A DNA stretch of 64,000 nt from JAGHKQ01 sp041920565. GTDB taxonomy: Bacteria; Bacillota; Bacilli; Bacillales; Bacillaceae_G. Where the stretch lies: NCBI GenBank assembly GCA_041920565.1, contig JBHGXS010000053.1, forward strand, positions 62,001 to 126,000, in the 5' to 3' direction. The notes beneath the pieces are model-generated. The model was not told where the DNA came from. It saw nothing but the letters and a program-made list of their open reading frames with translations, and searched no databases. The translations under genes were made by a program, and so were the position numbers. Position 1 is the first letter of the stretch. The number at the start of each line of letters is the position of its first letter. This document shows positions 35,914-43,994 of the stretch, one piece after another.

Positions 35914-35936
35914 GCCACAGCGCTGCGCACTGTGGC
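35914..35936 (-). terminator. Hairpin at the end of cluster D
   Basis: GCCACAG pairs with CTGTGGC; AAGTTTTTATA follows on the minus strand. A second weaker hairpin (AAGCAG/CTGCTT, T-run) lies at 35967-35995 next to the DUF1232 stop. Confidence 0.6.
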
Positions 35937-35996
35937 CGGGGAAAGTTTATCGTTTCTTATTCTTTAAAAAAAGCAGCCGAGCCAACTCAACTGCTT

Positions 35997-36359
35997 CTAT
36001 TGTAATTTCCGGTCAATTTCCGACGTATCGACATTTTCACCGAACCAGTCTGTCATTTTCGCTTTCGCTTTTGCTTTTACTTCATCATCGACATACATCG
36101 CCACTTGGATTAAAGCGGCTCCCAGCGCCCCCAAGTCATCCGTATATCCGATGCCGGCTGCCAAGTCCGGAATCGCATCCGTCGGTATAATGAAATACGT
36201 TAACGCCCCGATGATAATAACCTTCGTCCGCTTTGGAACATCCGGCTTTTGCAGGACGTAAAACAACAATAAACTTGCATATACGACTAAATGCCCAGCT
36301 TTCAGAGCAACGCTTTTTAACTTATTCCAGAAGGCTTCTGCTGAAAATTTCTTTTCCAT
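35997..36359 (-). CDS. YkvA-like DUF1232 protein
   Basis: 120 residues with the DUF1232 core PTDAIPDLAAGIGYTDDLGA (about 65-84) next to a hydrophobic helix. The family is widespread and of unknown function; members are predicted membrane-associated. SD GGGAGGAATG. It is followed by terminators and repeat cluster D, and preceded by the riboswitch-controlled small membrane protein gene on the same strand. Confidence 0.88.
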   Translation of the reverse strand: MEKKFSAEAFWNKLKSVALKAGHLVVYASLLLFYVLQKPDVPKRTKVIIIGALTYFIIPTDAIPDLAAGIGYTDDLGALGAALIQVAMYVDDEVKAKAKAKMTDWFGENVDTSEIDRKLQ

Positions 36360-36423
36360 TCGACATTCCTCCCAGCTTGTCTTTTCCTTTATTATATGGG
36401 AGTCCTGCCCGTTTTAAAAGCCG

Positions 36424-36618
36424 TTACTCCTGCGGACGCCCTTCTTGCTCTTCTATCATCATTTTGCGGATGGTTCTTCCAATTACAACGTTATACCCCA
36501 TGACTCCCAAGAAAATAAAATAGAAGCGAAGCATAAAGGAGTCAATCAGAAATGTACAAGCTAATACGATAATGATAGTTACCGCAAAACTCAGCATACG
36601 CAATTGTTTTACATTCAT
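36424..36618 (-). CDS. 64-residue membrane protein under a manganese riboswitch
   Basis: Starts at ATG 36618 (SD AAGGAGAGG), sequence MNVKQLRMLSFAVTIIIVLA onward, with two close membrane helices (about 9-27 and 29-46) and a charged tail RKMMIEEQEGRPQE. No family recognised. A full yybP-ykoY aptamer and terminator lie 30 bp upstream, with a near-consensus sigma-A promoter before that, so expression should rise with Mn2+. A role in Mn2+ export, sensing or tolerance is therefore a reasonable inference; the protein resembles neither MntP, TerC-type YkoY nor P-type YybP. Confidence 0.8.
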   Translation of the reverse strand: MNVKQLRMLSFAVTIIIVLACTFLIDSFMLRFYFIFLGVMGYNVVIGRTIRKMMIEEQEGRPQE

Positions 36619-36648
36619 TACACTTTTCCTCTCCTTTTTCATCGGCAG

Positions 36649-36776
36649 AGAAAAAAGACCTCTGCCGCAATAGGCAAAGGTCTTGCTAGACACGAAGTGC
36701 CAACAAAGCCGATGGAAACGGTCCATGTACTGACGACTTTGTTTCAGGCAAAGCCTGACGCTACTCCCCTTTGAGT
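36649..36776 (-). ncRNA. yybP-ykoY (Mn2+) riboswitch with terminator
   Basis: Minus strand: CTCAAAGGGGAGTAGCGTCA, then ACAAAGTCGTCAGTACATGG, ATCGGCTTTGTTGGCA, and GCAAAGACCTTTGCC, the conserved yybP-ykoY core. The 3' part of P1 (CCTTTG, 36675-36680) is also the 5' arm of a terminator (AAGACCTTTGCC with GGCAGAGGTCTT, then TTTTTT). Mn2+-stabilised P1 would prevent the terminator, an ON switch. Confidence 0.93.
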
Positions 36777-36783
36777 TACTTTC

Positions 36784-36812
36784 ATTGTAATGGGAAGGGC
36801 ACACCTTGTCAA
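36784..36812 (-). promoter_or_regulatory. Sigma-A promoter of the riboswitch transcript
   Basis: Minus strand TTGACA (36807-36812), 17-nt spacer, TACAAT (36784-36789); start near 36777, just before the aptamer. Confidence 0.85.
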
Positions 36813-36837
36813 ATGGAGTCTTTCTGACACGGTTCCT

Positions 36838-36862
36838 TAACACTTTGTTAACAAGGTGTAAC
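36838..36862. promoter_or_regulatory. Near-palindrome upstream of the butanediol dehydrogenase relic
   Basis: ACACTTTGTT and AACAAGGTGT flank a shared GTTAAC centre. It lies about 30-50 bp upstream of a TATAAT (about 36894) and 70-95 bp before the relic's start, so it may be an old operator. Confidence 0.35.
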
Positions 36863-36932
36863 ACCCGTTTTCCGGTTCTGTAACGAGTTCCTACTATAAT
36901 AGAAGCAACATATTCAAAGGAGAGGATAAACC

Positions 36933-37345
36933 ATGAAGTCGGCAGTGTTGTACGAGGGAAAGGCAATCTCGGAGGTCCAACCAGGTACCGTCAAAATTGA
37001 AGTAAAATGGTGTGGCATTTGTGGGACAGACTTGCATAAATATAGTAAAGACCCAAATGAACAGCCCTTTACGCTTGGTCATGAAATTGTCGGCACCGTT
37101 GCGACGCTGGGGGAGGGAATTACACAATTTTCAGTTGGAAATCGTGTCGTTATAGAGCCGGGGGGGGCATTGCGGTGAATGTGAAATGTGTGTAAGGGGA
37201 CATTACTTTAATTGATAACGGAGATATAGATGTGAAATCCTTAATTATGAAATGAATTTCACTCGACAATGTCATATCGGACAGCTTTGATATTCTGCTC
37301 GAAGATCAAGCACAGGCAAAAGATCCTTGTCTCGATAAAAGCCTA
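36933..37345 (+). pseudogene. 2,3-butanediol dehydrogenase (BdhA-like), deleted and frameshifted
   Basis: ATG 36933 (SD AAAGGAGAGG) gives MKSAVLYEGKAISEVQPGTV, CGICGTDLHKY and GHEIVGTVATLGEGITQF, the N-terminus of a zinc alcohol dehydrogenase. One extra G in a G-run near 37160 breaks the frame; removing it yields EPGGHCGECEMCVRGHYFN. The sequence then jumps to the C-terminal DNGDIDVKSLIMK, a TGA, and ISLDNVISDSFDILLEDQAQ. About 200 codons of the Rossmann domain are missing. Confidence 0.85.
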
Positions 37346-37469
37346 GCGCTCGTCATACTGGGCTTCCTTTTTGAATTTGGAAACAAATGGGTTAGATACT
37401 AAAAAGATTGTCTTGAAGTGCAAAACATGGTTTACTATAATGAGCAATGTGCTTAAAAAAGTTAAACTT

Positions 37470-37720
37470 GGTGAACTATCCACCACTTAGCCACGAAGTG
37501 GGGGCTTCCTGTTGCTTAGCCTGCAGCATGCAGAACGTTCTGCGCCGTCTTACATGAACTTCACAGGCGTAAGGACAGTCTCTTGTCCTACAAAACATCT
37601 AGCCCCTATTACGTCTAAGATCTTACGGCAGCAGCGAGTTTCCTGCTACCAACCTCATATCTTAGGGTTCCAAAGGGCGCGTTTGGTGATAGTGCTACAG
37701 AAAGCATATAGAATAGTAAA
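37470..37720 (-). mobile_element. IS200/IS605-type (TnpB) 3' end relic
   Basis: GGTGAACTATCCACCACTT and ACGAAGTGGGGGCTTCCTG form an IS605-like right end with a CCACTT/AAGTGG hairpin. Inward, the minus strand encodes VGQETVLTPVKFM and QAKQQEAPTS, reminiscent of TnpB C-termini and the overlapping guide-RNA region. The RuvC and zinc-finger parts of TnpB are absent, so this is a fragment. The sequence from about 37720 to 37830 has no recognisable gene. Confidence 0.5.
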
Positions 37721-37833
37721 GACAAACTTTTGTGCATTCGCACAACCGGAATTCATCCCTCCCTATCGTCGGTCTTTGCCCTGCACATGCTTGAGGAAGG
37801 GGAATTCTTTCGGATTATGCTAAAAAATTTTAG

Positions 37834-37862
37834 TTGCACCATGAAGAGGTCAGGAGTAAAAT
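37834..37862 (+). promoter_or_regulatory. Possible sigma-A promoter of ltaS
   Basis: TTGCAC (37834-37839), 17-nt spacer, TAAAAT (37857-37862), about 60 bp before the start codon. Confidence 0.45.
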
Positions 37863-37922
37863 ACTCTCATGTGAAGTTGAACTTGAGATAGAGGAAGTGT
37901 CTTAAGGGAGAGGTGAAAAAGA

Positions 37923-39854
37923 ATGTGGAACAACATTAAAACACAATTCAAGACACAATTTAAAGACATCCGCTTTATTCTTTTGACAGCGGTATTTGTT
38001 TGGTTAAAAACGTATATTATTACTCGCATAAGCTTTGACTTGAAACTCGAAAATCCAATGCAAGAGTTTATTTTATTTATCAGCCCGTTAGCAGCATCTC
38101 TATTCTTAGTTGGTTTGGCGATGTTTGCGAAAGGTAAAAAGCGCAATTACATCGCGATCGGGATTGACATCTTGTTAACGATTGTCTTAATCGGAAATGC
38201 GATGTTCTATGGCTTCTTTAACGACTTTGTGACATTGCCTGTATTGACGCAAACAACGAACTTCGGAAGCCTTGGCTCTTCTGTCAAAGAATTGCTTGAC
38301 TGGAGAATACCTGCAGTATTCCTTGATGTGTTTGTTCTATTTTACTTGGTAATGAAAAAGCCGGGTCTTGCAAGCATTGGCCGTGTATCTCGTCCGACTA
38401 AATCCTTGTACTTCTTAACATCCGTTGCCGTATTTATGGTGAACCTAGGACTTGCGGAAGTACAGCGTCCGGAACTGTTGACTCGTTCCTTCGACCGCGT
38501 CATGCTTGTTAAAAACTTAGGCCTATACTTCCATCAAATGTACGATGTCGGTTTACAGGCAAAAGCTACTTCTCAAAAAGCATTTGCCGACAGCAGCAAA
38601 TTGTCTGAAACAGAAAACTACGTAAAAGCAAATAACATACCAAACTCTGAAGTGTTTGGTAAGGCAAAAGGGAAAAACGTGATTGTTGTTTCTCTTGAAT
38701 CTACACAAACATTCTTAATGAACGCGACTATAAACGGCCAAGAAGTAACGCCGTTCTTAAATCAATTTGCGAAAGAAAGTTATTACTTTGATAACTTCTT
38801 CCACCAAACTGGTCAAGGTAAAACATCTGACGCAGAGTTCATTATTGATAACTCATTGTATCCATTAGACCGCGGTGCTGTGTACTTTACACATGCAAAC
38901 AATGAGTATGTAGCAACACCTGAAATTTTACGCCAACACGGATACTATACTGCCGTGTTCCATGCGAACAACGCAACGTTCTGGAACCGTAATATGATGT
39001 ATCCATCACTTGGCTACGATCGTTATTTTAACGAACTTGACTATAACGTCACTCCTGACAACAAAATCAGTTGGGGTCTGAAAGATGAAGATTTCTTTAA
39101 GCAATCTGTTGAAAAGCTGAAAGAGCTTCCGCAACCATTCTATACACGCTTTATCACATTAACCAACCACTTCCCTTTCAAGTATGATGATTCCATGAAA
39201 ATGGTGGAACCATTCAATTCAGGGGATGGTACGTTTGACCGTTACTTTGTAACCGCACGTTATCAAGACGAAGCATTAAAACAATTCATCGAAGAGTTAA
39301 AAGCAGCAGGCCTTTACGATAACTCTATTATCGTATTCTACGGAGACCACTATGGTATCTCTGAAAATCATAACGCTGCAATGGCTCAGTTCTTAGGCAA
39401 AGATGAAATTACACAATTCGATCACATTAACTTGCAAAGAACACCATTGTTCATTCACATTCCTGGCCAAACGAAAGGAGAAACAATCTCTAAAGTGGCA
39501 GGCCAAATTGACGTGAAACCGACAATTCTCAGCCTGTTAGGTATTGATACATCTAATGATATCGAATTCGGTCATGACTTGTTCTCGCCGGACCGCAAAG
39601 AGTTTGTCGTGATGCGTGACGGAAGCTTCGTAACAGATAAATATATCTACTCTAACAACACATTCTACTCCCGTGCAACAGGCGAGGAAGTAGACGTACC
39701 GAAGGAAGAAGCGCAATCGTTAATTGAAAAAGCACAAAGCGAGTTGAACATGTCCGACCGCATTATCGAAGGTGACTTGCTCCGCTTTTTCGAAGGAAAT
39801 AAAATTAAATCCGGCACAGTAAAAACACAAATTAAGCCGGATGAGAATAAATAA
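37923..39854 (+). CDS. ltaS: LtaS, lipoteichoic acid synthase
   Basis: 643 residues: five N-terminal membrane helices (about 15-205) and an extracellular sulfatase-fold domain. The catalytic Thr is in HQTGQGKTSDAEFI (about T300), with ESTQTFLMN (metal Glu), HANNATFWNRNMM and YGDHYGISENHN forming the active site. It polymerises glycerol phosphate from phosphatidylglycerol into lipoteichoic acid. SD GGGAGAGGTG. Full length and intact next to several broken genes. It probably is a single transcription unit, ended by a perfect terminator. Confidence 0.96.
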   Translation: MWNNIKTQFKTQFKDIRFILLTAVFVWLKTYIITRISFDLKLENPMQEFILFISPLAASLFLVGLAMFAKGKKRNYIAIGIDILLTIVLIGNAMFYGFFNDFVTLPVLTQTTNFGSLGSSVKELLDWRIPAVFLDVFVLFYLVMKKPGLASIGRVSRPTKSLYFLTSVAVFMVNLGLAEVQRPELLTRSFDRVMLVKNLGLYFHQMYDVGLQAKATSQKAFADSSKLSETENYVKANNIPNSEVFGKAKGKNVIVVSLESTQTFLMNATINGQEVTPFLNQFAKESYYFDNFFHQTGQGKTSDAEFIIDNSLYPLDRGAVYFTHANNEYVATPEILRQHGYYTAVFHANNATFWNRNMMYPSLGYDRYFNELDYNVTPDNKISWGLKDEDFFKQSVEKLKELPQPFYTRFITLTNHFPFKYDDSMKMVEPFNSGDGTFDRYFVTARYQDEALKQFIEELKAAGLYDNSIIVFYGDHYGISENHNAAMAQFLGKDEITQFDHINLQRTPLFIHIPGQTKGETISKVAGQIDVKPTILSLLGIDTSNDIEFGHDLFSPDRKEFVVMRDGSFVTDKYIYSNNTFYSRATGEEVDVPKEEAQSLIEKAQSELNMSDRIIEGDLLRFFEGNKIKSGTVKTQIKPDENK

Positions 39855-39888
39855 AAAAATGATCTGCCGATCGGCAGGTCATTTTTTT
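39854..39888 (+). terminator. Terminator of ltaS
   Basis: ATGATCTGCC pairs with GGCAGGTCAT, flanked by A-run and TTTTTTT. Confidence 0.9.
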
Positions 39889-39985
39889 ATGTCATACATA
39901 CTCCTTTCCAAAAGAAGGACTTTGCCTTTTTACAGCTAATTTGTTAAGAAGAATGAAACTAATACGATGCTGGGAAGTGGAAAAA

Positions 39986-40846
39986 ATGGAACAGATTATC
40001 TTATTTGGGGATTGCTTTGTTGATACGAATGAAGAGCAGCCGGCTATCGGATTGGAAGAGCGCGGCTTACAGTTCGGCGACGGGATTTATGAAGTCATCC
40101 GTCTCTATAAAGGTATTTATCACTTATTGGAGCCCCATGTGGCCCGTTTATACCGTTCTATGAACGAAATTCATTTGAATCCCCCTTTTACAAAAGCGGA
40201 GCTTATGAAATGGCTGTATGAGCTGGTAGAACGCAACAGATTTATAGATGACGGTATTGTCTACTTTCAAATCTCCCGCGGCATCCAAACACGAAATCAT
40301 GTATTTTCTCCAAGCACTAAACCAACATGGTATGCTTACCTTGTCAAAAAAGAACGGCCAATGGCATGGCTGCAAACCGGCGTCAATGCTTGCTTGGAAG
40401 AAGATGTGCGTTGGCTTCGCTGCGATATCAAATCTTTAAATTTATTGCCTAACGTCCTGGCAAAAGCAAACGCCGACCGAAAAGGCTGCGCCGAAGCGTT
40501 ATTTGTACGAAACGGCATCATAACAGAAGGAAGCCACTCCAATTTCTTTTTAGTGAAAAATGGTTCGCTTATTACTCATCCCGCTGACAACCTTATCTTA
40601 AACGGCATTGTCCGTCAGCATATCCTATCGTTAGCTGCACAATTGCGCATTCCGGTGCAAGAAGAGTTATTCACACCAAAAGATGTAAAAGAAGCGGACG
40701 AATGCTTTTTTACCGGCACCACGACAGAAGTGCTGCCAATGACTTATTTAGAAGGAATGCCGATTGGTACAGGAGCAGTAGGCCCTGTCACAAGACAACT
40801 GCAAAAAGCGTTTCAAGAAAACATTATATACACGAAAAACCTCTAG
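39986..40846 (+). CDS. dat: D-amino-acid aminotransferase
   Basis: 286 residues from ATG 39986 (SD GGAAGTGG; an upstream in-frame ATG lacks an SD and adds non-family residues). Class IV PLP fold: RGLQFGDGIYEVIRLYKG, the PLP Lys in RCDIKSLNLLPNV (about K146), TEGSHSNFF and GPVTRQLQKAFQE, closely following B. subtilis Dat. It interconverts D-alanine and D-glutamate with their keto acids, supplying D-Glu for peptidoglycan. Single gene with its own terminator. Confidence 0.94.
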   Translation: MEQIILFGDCFVDTNEEQPAIGLEERGLQFGDGIYEVIRLYKGIYHLLEPHVARLYRSMNEIHLNPPFTKAELMKWLYELVERNRFIDDGIVYFQISRGIQTRNHVFSPSTKPTWYAYLVKKERPMAWLQTGVNACLEEDVRWLRCDIKSLNLLPNVLAKANADRKGCAEALFVRNGIITEGSHSNFFLVKNGSLITHPADNLILNGIVRQHILSLAAQLRIPVQEELFTPKDVKEADECFFTGTTTEVLPMTYLEGMPIGTGAVGPVTRQLQKAFQENIIYTKNL

Positions 40847-40866
40847 CTCAGCGCCAGAGGTTTTGT
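40836..40866 (+). terminator. Terminator of dat
   Basis: AACCTCT pairs with AGAGGTT, with the dat TAG stop in the loop; TTTTG follows. Confidence 0.75.
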
Positions 40867-41071
40867 AATGAAAAAGTAACAGCTTTTCTGTCCTCTTTTA
40901 GTAATATTGACATTTCCACGGAAAAAGGCGCACGCCCCCTCTTTTTTGGCATCCTTCTTTATTTTCTTTCCATTCCGTTTCGTGCTGCCGGCCTATTTGC
41001 TTACGATTGGGACTTACAGGTCAAATCCATCATCCTTCTCGCATTACTCGTCTTCCATCTTTCAGCGCCGC

Positions 41072-41263
41072 TCATCCTCGTTTTTGCACAACAAGCAGCA
41101 AGTACAACATACAAGCAGCACCGATTGCCCCAAAGCCAAGCGCTATGTAATCCAACGTCGTTTGTTTGCTCGGATTCATCACAGCCTGAAACACCTGCTC
41201 TCCTAATGCATACACTAAAATAATAACAAACAGCCAGCTTAACACTTTTTGCCCTTTCTTCAC
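41072..41263 (-). CDS. Small two-helix membrane protein
   Basis: 63 residues from GTG 41263 (SD AGGTGA). Two membrane helices (about 8-24 and 38-58) with a short polar loop MNPSKQTTLDY. No family recognised. The opposite strand also has an open hydrophobic frame here but without a start or SD, so this one is preferred. It lies immediately downstream of the broken nucleosidase gene on the same strand. Confidence 0.5.
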   Translation of the reverse strand: MKKGQKVLSWLFVIILVYALGEQVFQAVMNPSKQTTLDYIALGFGAIGAACMLYLLLVVQKRG

Positions 41264-41268
41264 CTTTC

Positions 41269-41631
41269 TCACCTCAAGGTAAGTGTACCAAAACTTATCA
41301 GAAAAAGACTTACCTTTTTGTAATAAGCAGTCCTGTTTTGTAAAAACATGTAAAAATCAGTTCTGTTCACAGCTGAATTCACCTTGCCAATGCCGGAACG
41401 AACGAGTACAACTTGCTTCCCGTCTAATGTTCCTTTGTAAAAGGTGTAACTCGCCACTTTTTTCACTTCTTCCATGTTCATTTTAGAACGGAGAATTTCC
41501 ACTTCTTCTTCCATCGATCCAATAATGCCAGTGACCGAGTCACGAAACAGTTCCATTGCGGCTTCCGCTTTCTGGCCAAGGCTTGTCGTAATCACGAAAA
41601 ATATCAGACAAATTAAACCTCTTTTCTTCAT
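41269..41631 (-). pseudogene. Truncated secreted MTA/SAH nucleosidase
   Basis: From ATG 41631 (SD AGAGG) a signal peptide (MKKRGLICLIFF to about residue 25, KAEA) is followed by TGIIGSMEEEVEILRSKM and VVLVRSGIGKVNSAV, the first about 60 residues of the Pfs/MtnN nucleosidase fold. After GKVNSAV the sequence stops resembling the family and ends within about 30 residues; the catalytic Glu and Asp region is absent. About two thirds of the gene is lost. Confidence 0.7.
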
Positions 41632-41790
41632 ATTTTCTACCTCTTTTCCATTTTTCAACAAAAGTATTTTATATACAATTTTCACATGCTATAATTTAGA
41701 AAAAAGTTTTTCATAATTCCGAATCCGATGAGAGCTTTGTTTGCCGCTATTTTAAACCGAATTCAGCATATATAGAATAAGGAATATCTA

Positions 41791-41819
41791 TTGACACCCT
41801 TCGACATGGAATTTAATAT
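41791..41819 (+). promoter_or_regulatory. Sigma-A promoter of the SH3/NlpC-P60 gene
   Basis: TTGACA (41791-41796), 17-nt spacer, TAATAT (41814-41819). Confidence 0.8.
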
Positions 41820-41874
41820 TTTTTAGTGTTGGAAAATCTTTCATTCATATTTTCATAGAAAGGATATGTGGCTT

Positions 41875-43248
41875 ATGAAAAAAGTTCTCGCAAGTATTGC
41901 AGCCGTGTCTGTAATTGGCGTTCCTGCCGTGGATTCTGTACAAGCAGCACCAAACGAAACAGCAACAACTGGGGCAGTACAAAACGAGAAGCAACAGCTT
42001 GCAACACCGGCTGGAAGCTACACAGTAAAGGCAGACGCCCTTCGTGTCCGCACAGGGCCCGGAACGGATCATTCCATCATCGGAATGGTAACGAACGGAC
42101 AAAAAGTGCAAGTGCTTGAAGAAGTGCAAGGATGGTACAAAATTGTTTACAATAATCAAGAAGCATATGTAAGCAAAGATTATATTGCTTTTACGCCTGC
42201 AGGCGGTTCATTCACTGTAAATGCATCGGCTCTTAACGTTCGCACAGGCCCCGGCACAACTTACTCGGTCATCGGTTCGGTAAAAAATGGACAAACCCTT
42301 CAGATTATCGGGGAAATGAACGGTTGGTTCAAAATCGCGTATAACAATGGAGAAGGCTATGTAAGCAAACAGTATGTGACAGCATCGACTTCCGTCGCGA
42401 CGCCGACACCGGCTCCAGCTCCTGCCGTTGTGCAAACAGGCGGAAAATATGTAGTAGATGCTTCTTCTCTCCGCGTTCGTACAGGTCCAAGCACAAGCCA
42501 TCCTGTTATCGGCGGAGTTGTTAAGGGACATGTATTGCAAGTCACAGCCATCGAATCCGGTTGGTACAAAATCATTCATAACGGGCAAACAGGCTACGTC
42601 AGCAGAGACTATGTAACGTTTATCAAAGGAGACGGAACGGAATCGGCTGCGGCTCCGGAAATTTATACAGTCCGGGCTAGTTCTCTATATGTAAGAAGCG
42701 GTGCCGGTACACAATACGGAGCAATCGGCAGCCTTTCTGCCGGCAAGCAAGTAGAAGTAATCGGAGAATCCGGTGACTGGTTCCAAATTAAATTTAACGG
42801 CGGCGCAGGCTACGTAAGCAAAGCTTATGTGACAAAAGGAGCAGTGGAAGCTGCGACAGATACGCAGTCATCCCAACAAGGAGGAAGCATCAGCACACTT
42901 ATCTCGCTTGCTAAGTCCTTTGTAGGCGTTCCATACGTTTGGGGCGGCAGCAATCCGGACGGTTTCGACTGCAGCGGTTTCATCTCTTATGTTTACAATA
43001 AAAGCGGTATTTCCATGCCTCGTACATCCGTTGAAGGCTACTGGAATCGCTTAACTAAAACATCTTCACCGAGTGTTGGAGATCTTATTTACTTTAAAGA
43101 TACATACAAACCGGGTCCTTCACATATGGGAATTTTGATTGGCGGCGGCTACTTCATTCATGCCTCCAGTTCAAAAGGCGTGACGATCAGCCACATCAGC
43201 AATTCCTATTTCAGTTCTCATTTCTTGGGTTACTCAAAACCGATATAA
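41875..43248 (+). CDS. Secreted endopeptidase: four SH3b domains + NlpC/P60
   Basis: 457 residues from ATG 41875 (AAAGGAT upstream; an ATG 9 bp earlier is too near the SD). Signal peptide about 1-25, four bacterial SH3 domains of about 60 residues (each with LxVRTGPGT.. and GYVSK.Y-type ends; starts about 44, 111, 185, 260), then NlpC/P60 (about 345-457) with DCSGF, SHMG and FIHA catalytic residues. It should bind the wall via SH3b and cut peptide stems. Its C-terminus (HFLGY) resembles the cwlO-like protein at 0.7 kb, but it keeps the MPRTS motif that one lacks. Confidence 0.93.
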   Translation: MKKVLASIAAVSVIGVPAVDSVQAAPNETATTGAVQNEKQQLATPAGSYTVKADALRVRTGPGTDHSIIGMVTNGQKVQVLEEVQGWYKIVYNNQEAYVSKDYIAFTPAGGSFTVNASALNVRTGPGTTYSVIGSVKNGQTLQIIGEMNGWFKIAYNNGEGYVSKQYVTASTSVATPTPAPAPAVVQTGGKYVVDASSLRVRTGPSTSHPVIGGVVKGHVLQVTAIESGWYKIIHNGQTGYVSRDYVTFIKGDGTESAAAPEIYTVRASSLYVRSGAGTQYGAIGSLSAGKQVEVIGESGDWFQIKFNGGAGYVSKAYVTKGAVEAATDTQSSQQGGSISTLISLAKSFVGVPYVWGGSNPDGFDCSGFISYVYNKSGISMPRTSVEGYWNRLTKTSSPSVGDLIYFKDTYKPGPSHMGILIGGGYFIHASSSKGVTISHISNSYFSSHFLGYSKPI

Positions 43249-43257
43249 TCAAGAAAA

Positions 43258-43297
43258 ACTGAGCACGGGTAATCCCCCGTGCTCAGTCCTTTTTTTG
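43258..43297 (+). terminator. Terminator of the NlpC/P60 gene, left edge of repeat cluster E
   Basis: ACTGAGCACGGG pairs with CCCGTGCTCAGT (perfect 12 bp), then CCTTTTTTT. Near-identical designs occur at 46148 and 53083 at the left edge of other repeat clusters. Confidence 0.92.
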
Positions 43298-43329
43298 TTC
43301 CTGAACATCCTTGTTTTCTTTTTCCCCAC

Positions 43330-43560
43330 ATGATTTCCAATTGAATTGCACCAAAATGACATCGAATTGTACGAAATTCAACATAATTGCACCAAAACAG
43401 CATCGAATTGCACGAAATTCAACATAATTGCATCAAAACAGCACCGCATTGCACGAAATTCAATATAATTGCATCAAAACAGCACCGCATTGCACGAAAT
43501 TCAACATAATTGCACCAAACACAACAACACACTTCAGAATAGATGTCCCCATATAAAACG
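43330..43560. repeat. AATTGCAC intergenic repeat, cluster E (longest)
   Basis: About nine units alternating 21 and 20 bp: AATTGCACCAAAACAGCATCG and AATTGCACGAAATTCAACAT, with variants AATTGTACG and AATTGCATC. Entered through CCCCACATGATTTCCAATTG and left through ACACTTCAGAATAGATGTCC. All units point the same way. The spacer up to 43.6 kb contains no gene. Confidence 0.85.
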
Positions 43561-43612
43561 CTGGACACTGTAGTAGGGAGGAATTTTATACCTTCTTATA
43601 CCTCATTTTTTC

Positions 43613-43745
43613 TTCAGCTCTTTTACAAGCGATGCACACATGAACAAAATCACAAATGCAAACGGAAAACCTGCGATAATGGAAGCCGTCATCCTGGCTT
43701 TGAATATGTCATGGAGCCCGTTTCAATTTCCGATAACCCAACCTA
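43613..43745 (-). pseudogene. C-terminal relic of a BCCT betaine transporter
   Basis: The minus strand encodes GLHDIFKARMTASIIAGF and PFAFVILFMCASLVKELKKK before a stop, matching the last helix and tail of OpuD/BetL carriers (LQTASIVAALPFAFVML). An in-frame stop lies just upstream and the rest of the roughly 500-residue gene is missing. Confidence 0.5.
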
Positions 43746-43809
43746 TAAAAGAAACGAAAAATTACGTTGATTACGGACGGGGAATTTATAAGAGGCCAAC
43801 TCTCCTCTC

Positions 43810-43840
43810 CCCTGCTTTTTGATGAGCAGGGCTATTTTTT
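43810..43840 (+). terminator. Hairpin-terminator before the 3D-domain gene
   Basis: CCCTGCT pairs with AGCAGGG, then CTATTTTTT. No intact plus-strand gene precedes it. Confidence 0.7.
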
Positions 43841-43994
43841 CTACATTTTCATTACAAAACGTTAAGCGGTCGTTACAGTTCGATTGAAAATAGATTATAT
43901 TCCCTTCTTCGGACAATCGGATTGCTATACTAGGAGCAGTAACATTTTCCTTTTTGTTACCTGCTTAAAAATTAGTAATCGGGGTGGATGGGAA

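Noticed and set aside
40702..41223. Hydrophobic plus-strand frame after dat
   Set aside because: It begins inside dat and has no start codon or SD after the dat terminator; the antisense small membrane gene fits better.
43330..43560. Cluster E as a CRISPR array
   Set aside because: The whole unit is only 20-21 bp, there is no room for variable spacers, and no cas genes are present.
43855..43900. WalR box upstream of the SH3b-3D gene
   Set aside because: Two TGTAAY half-sites exist but are 21 bp apart with a poor middle site, out of the exact 11-bp register.
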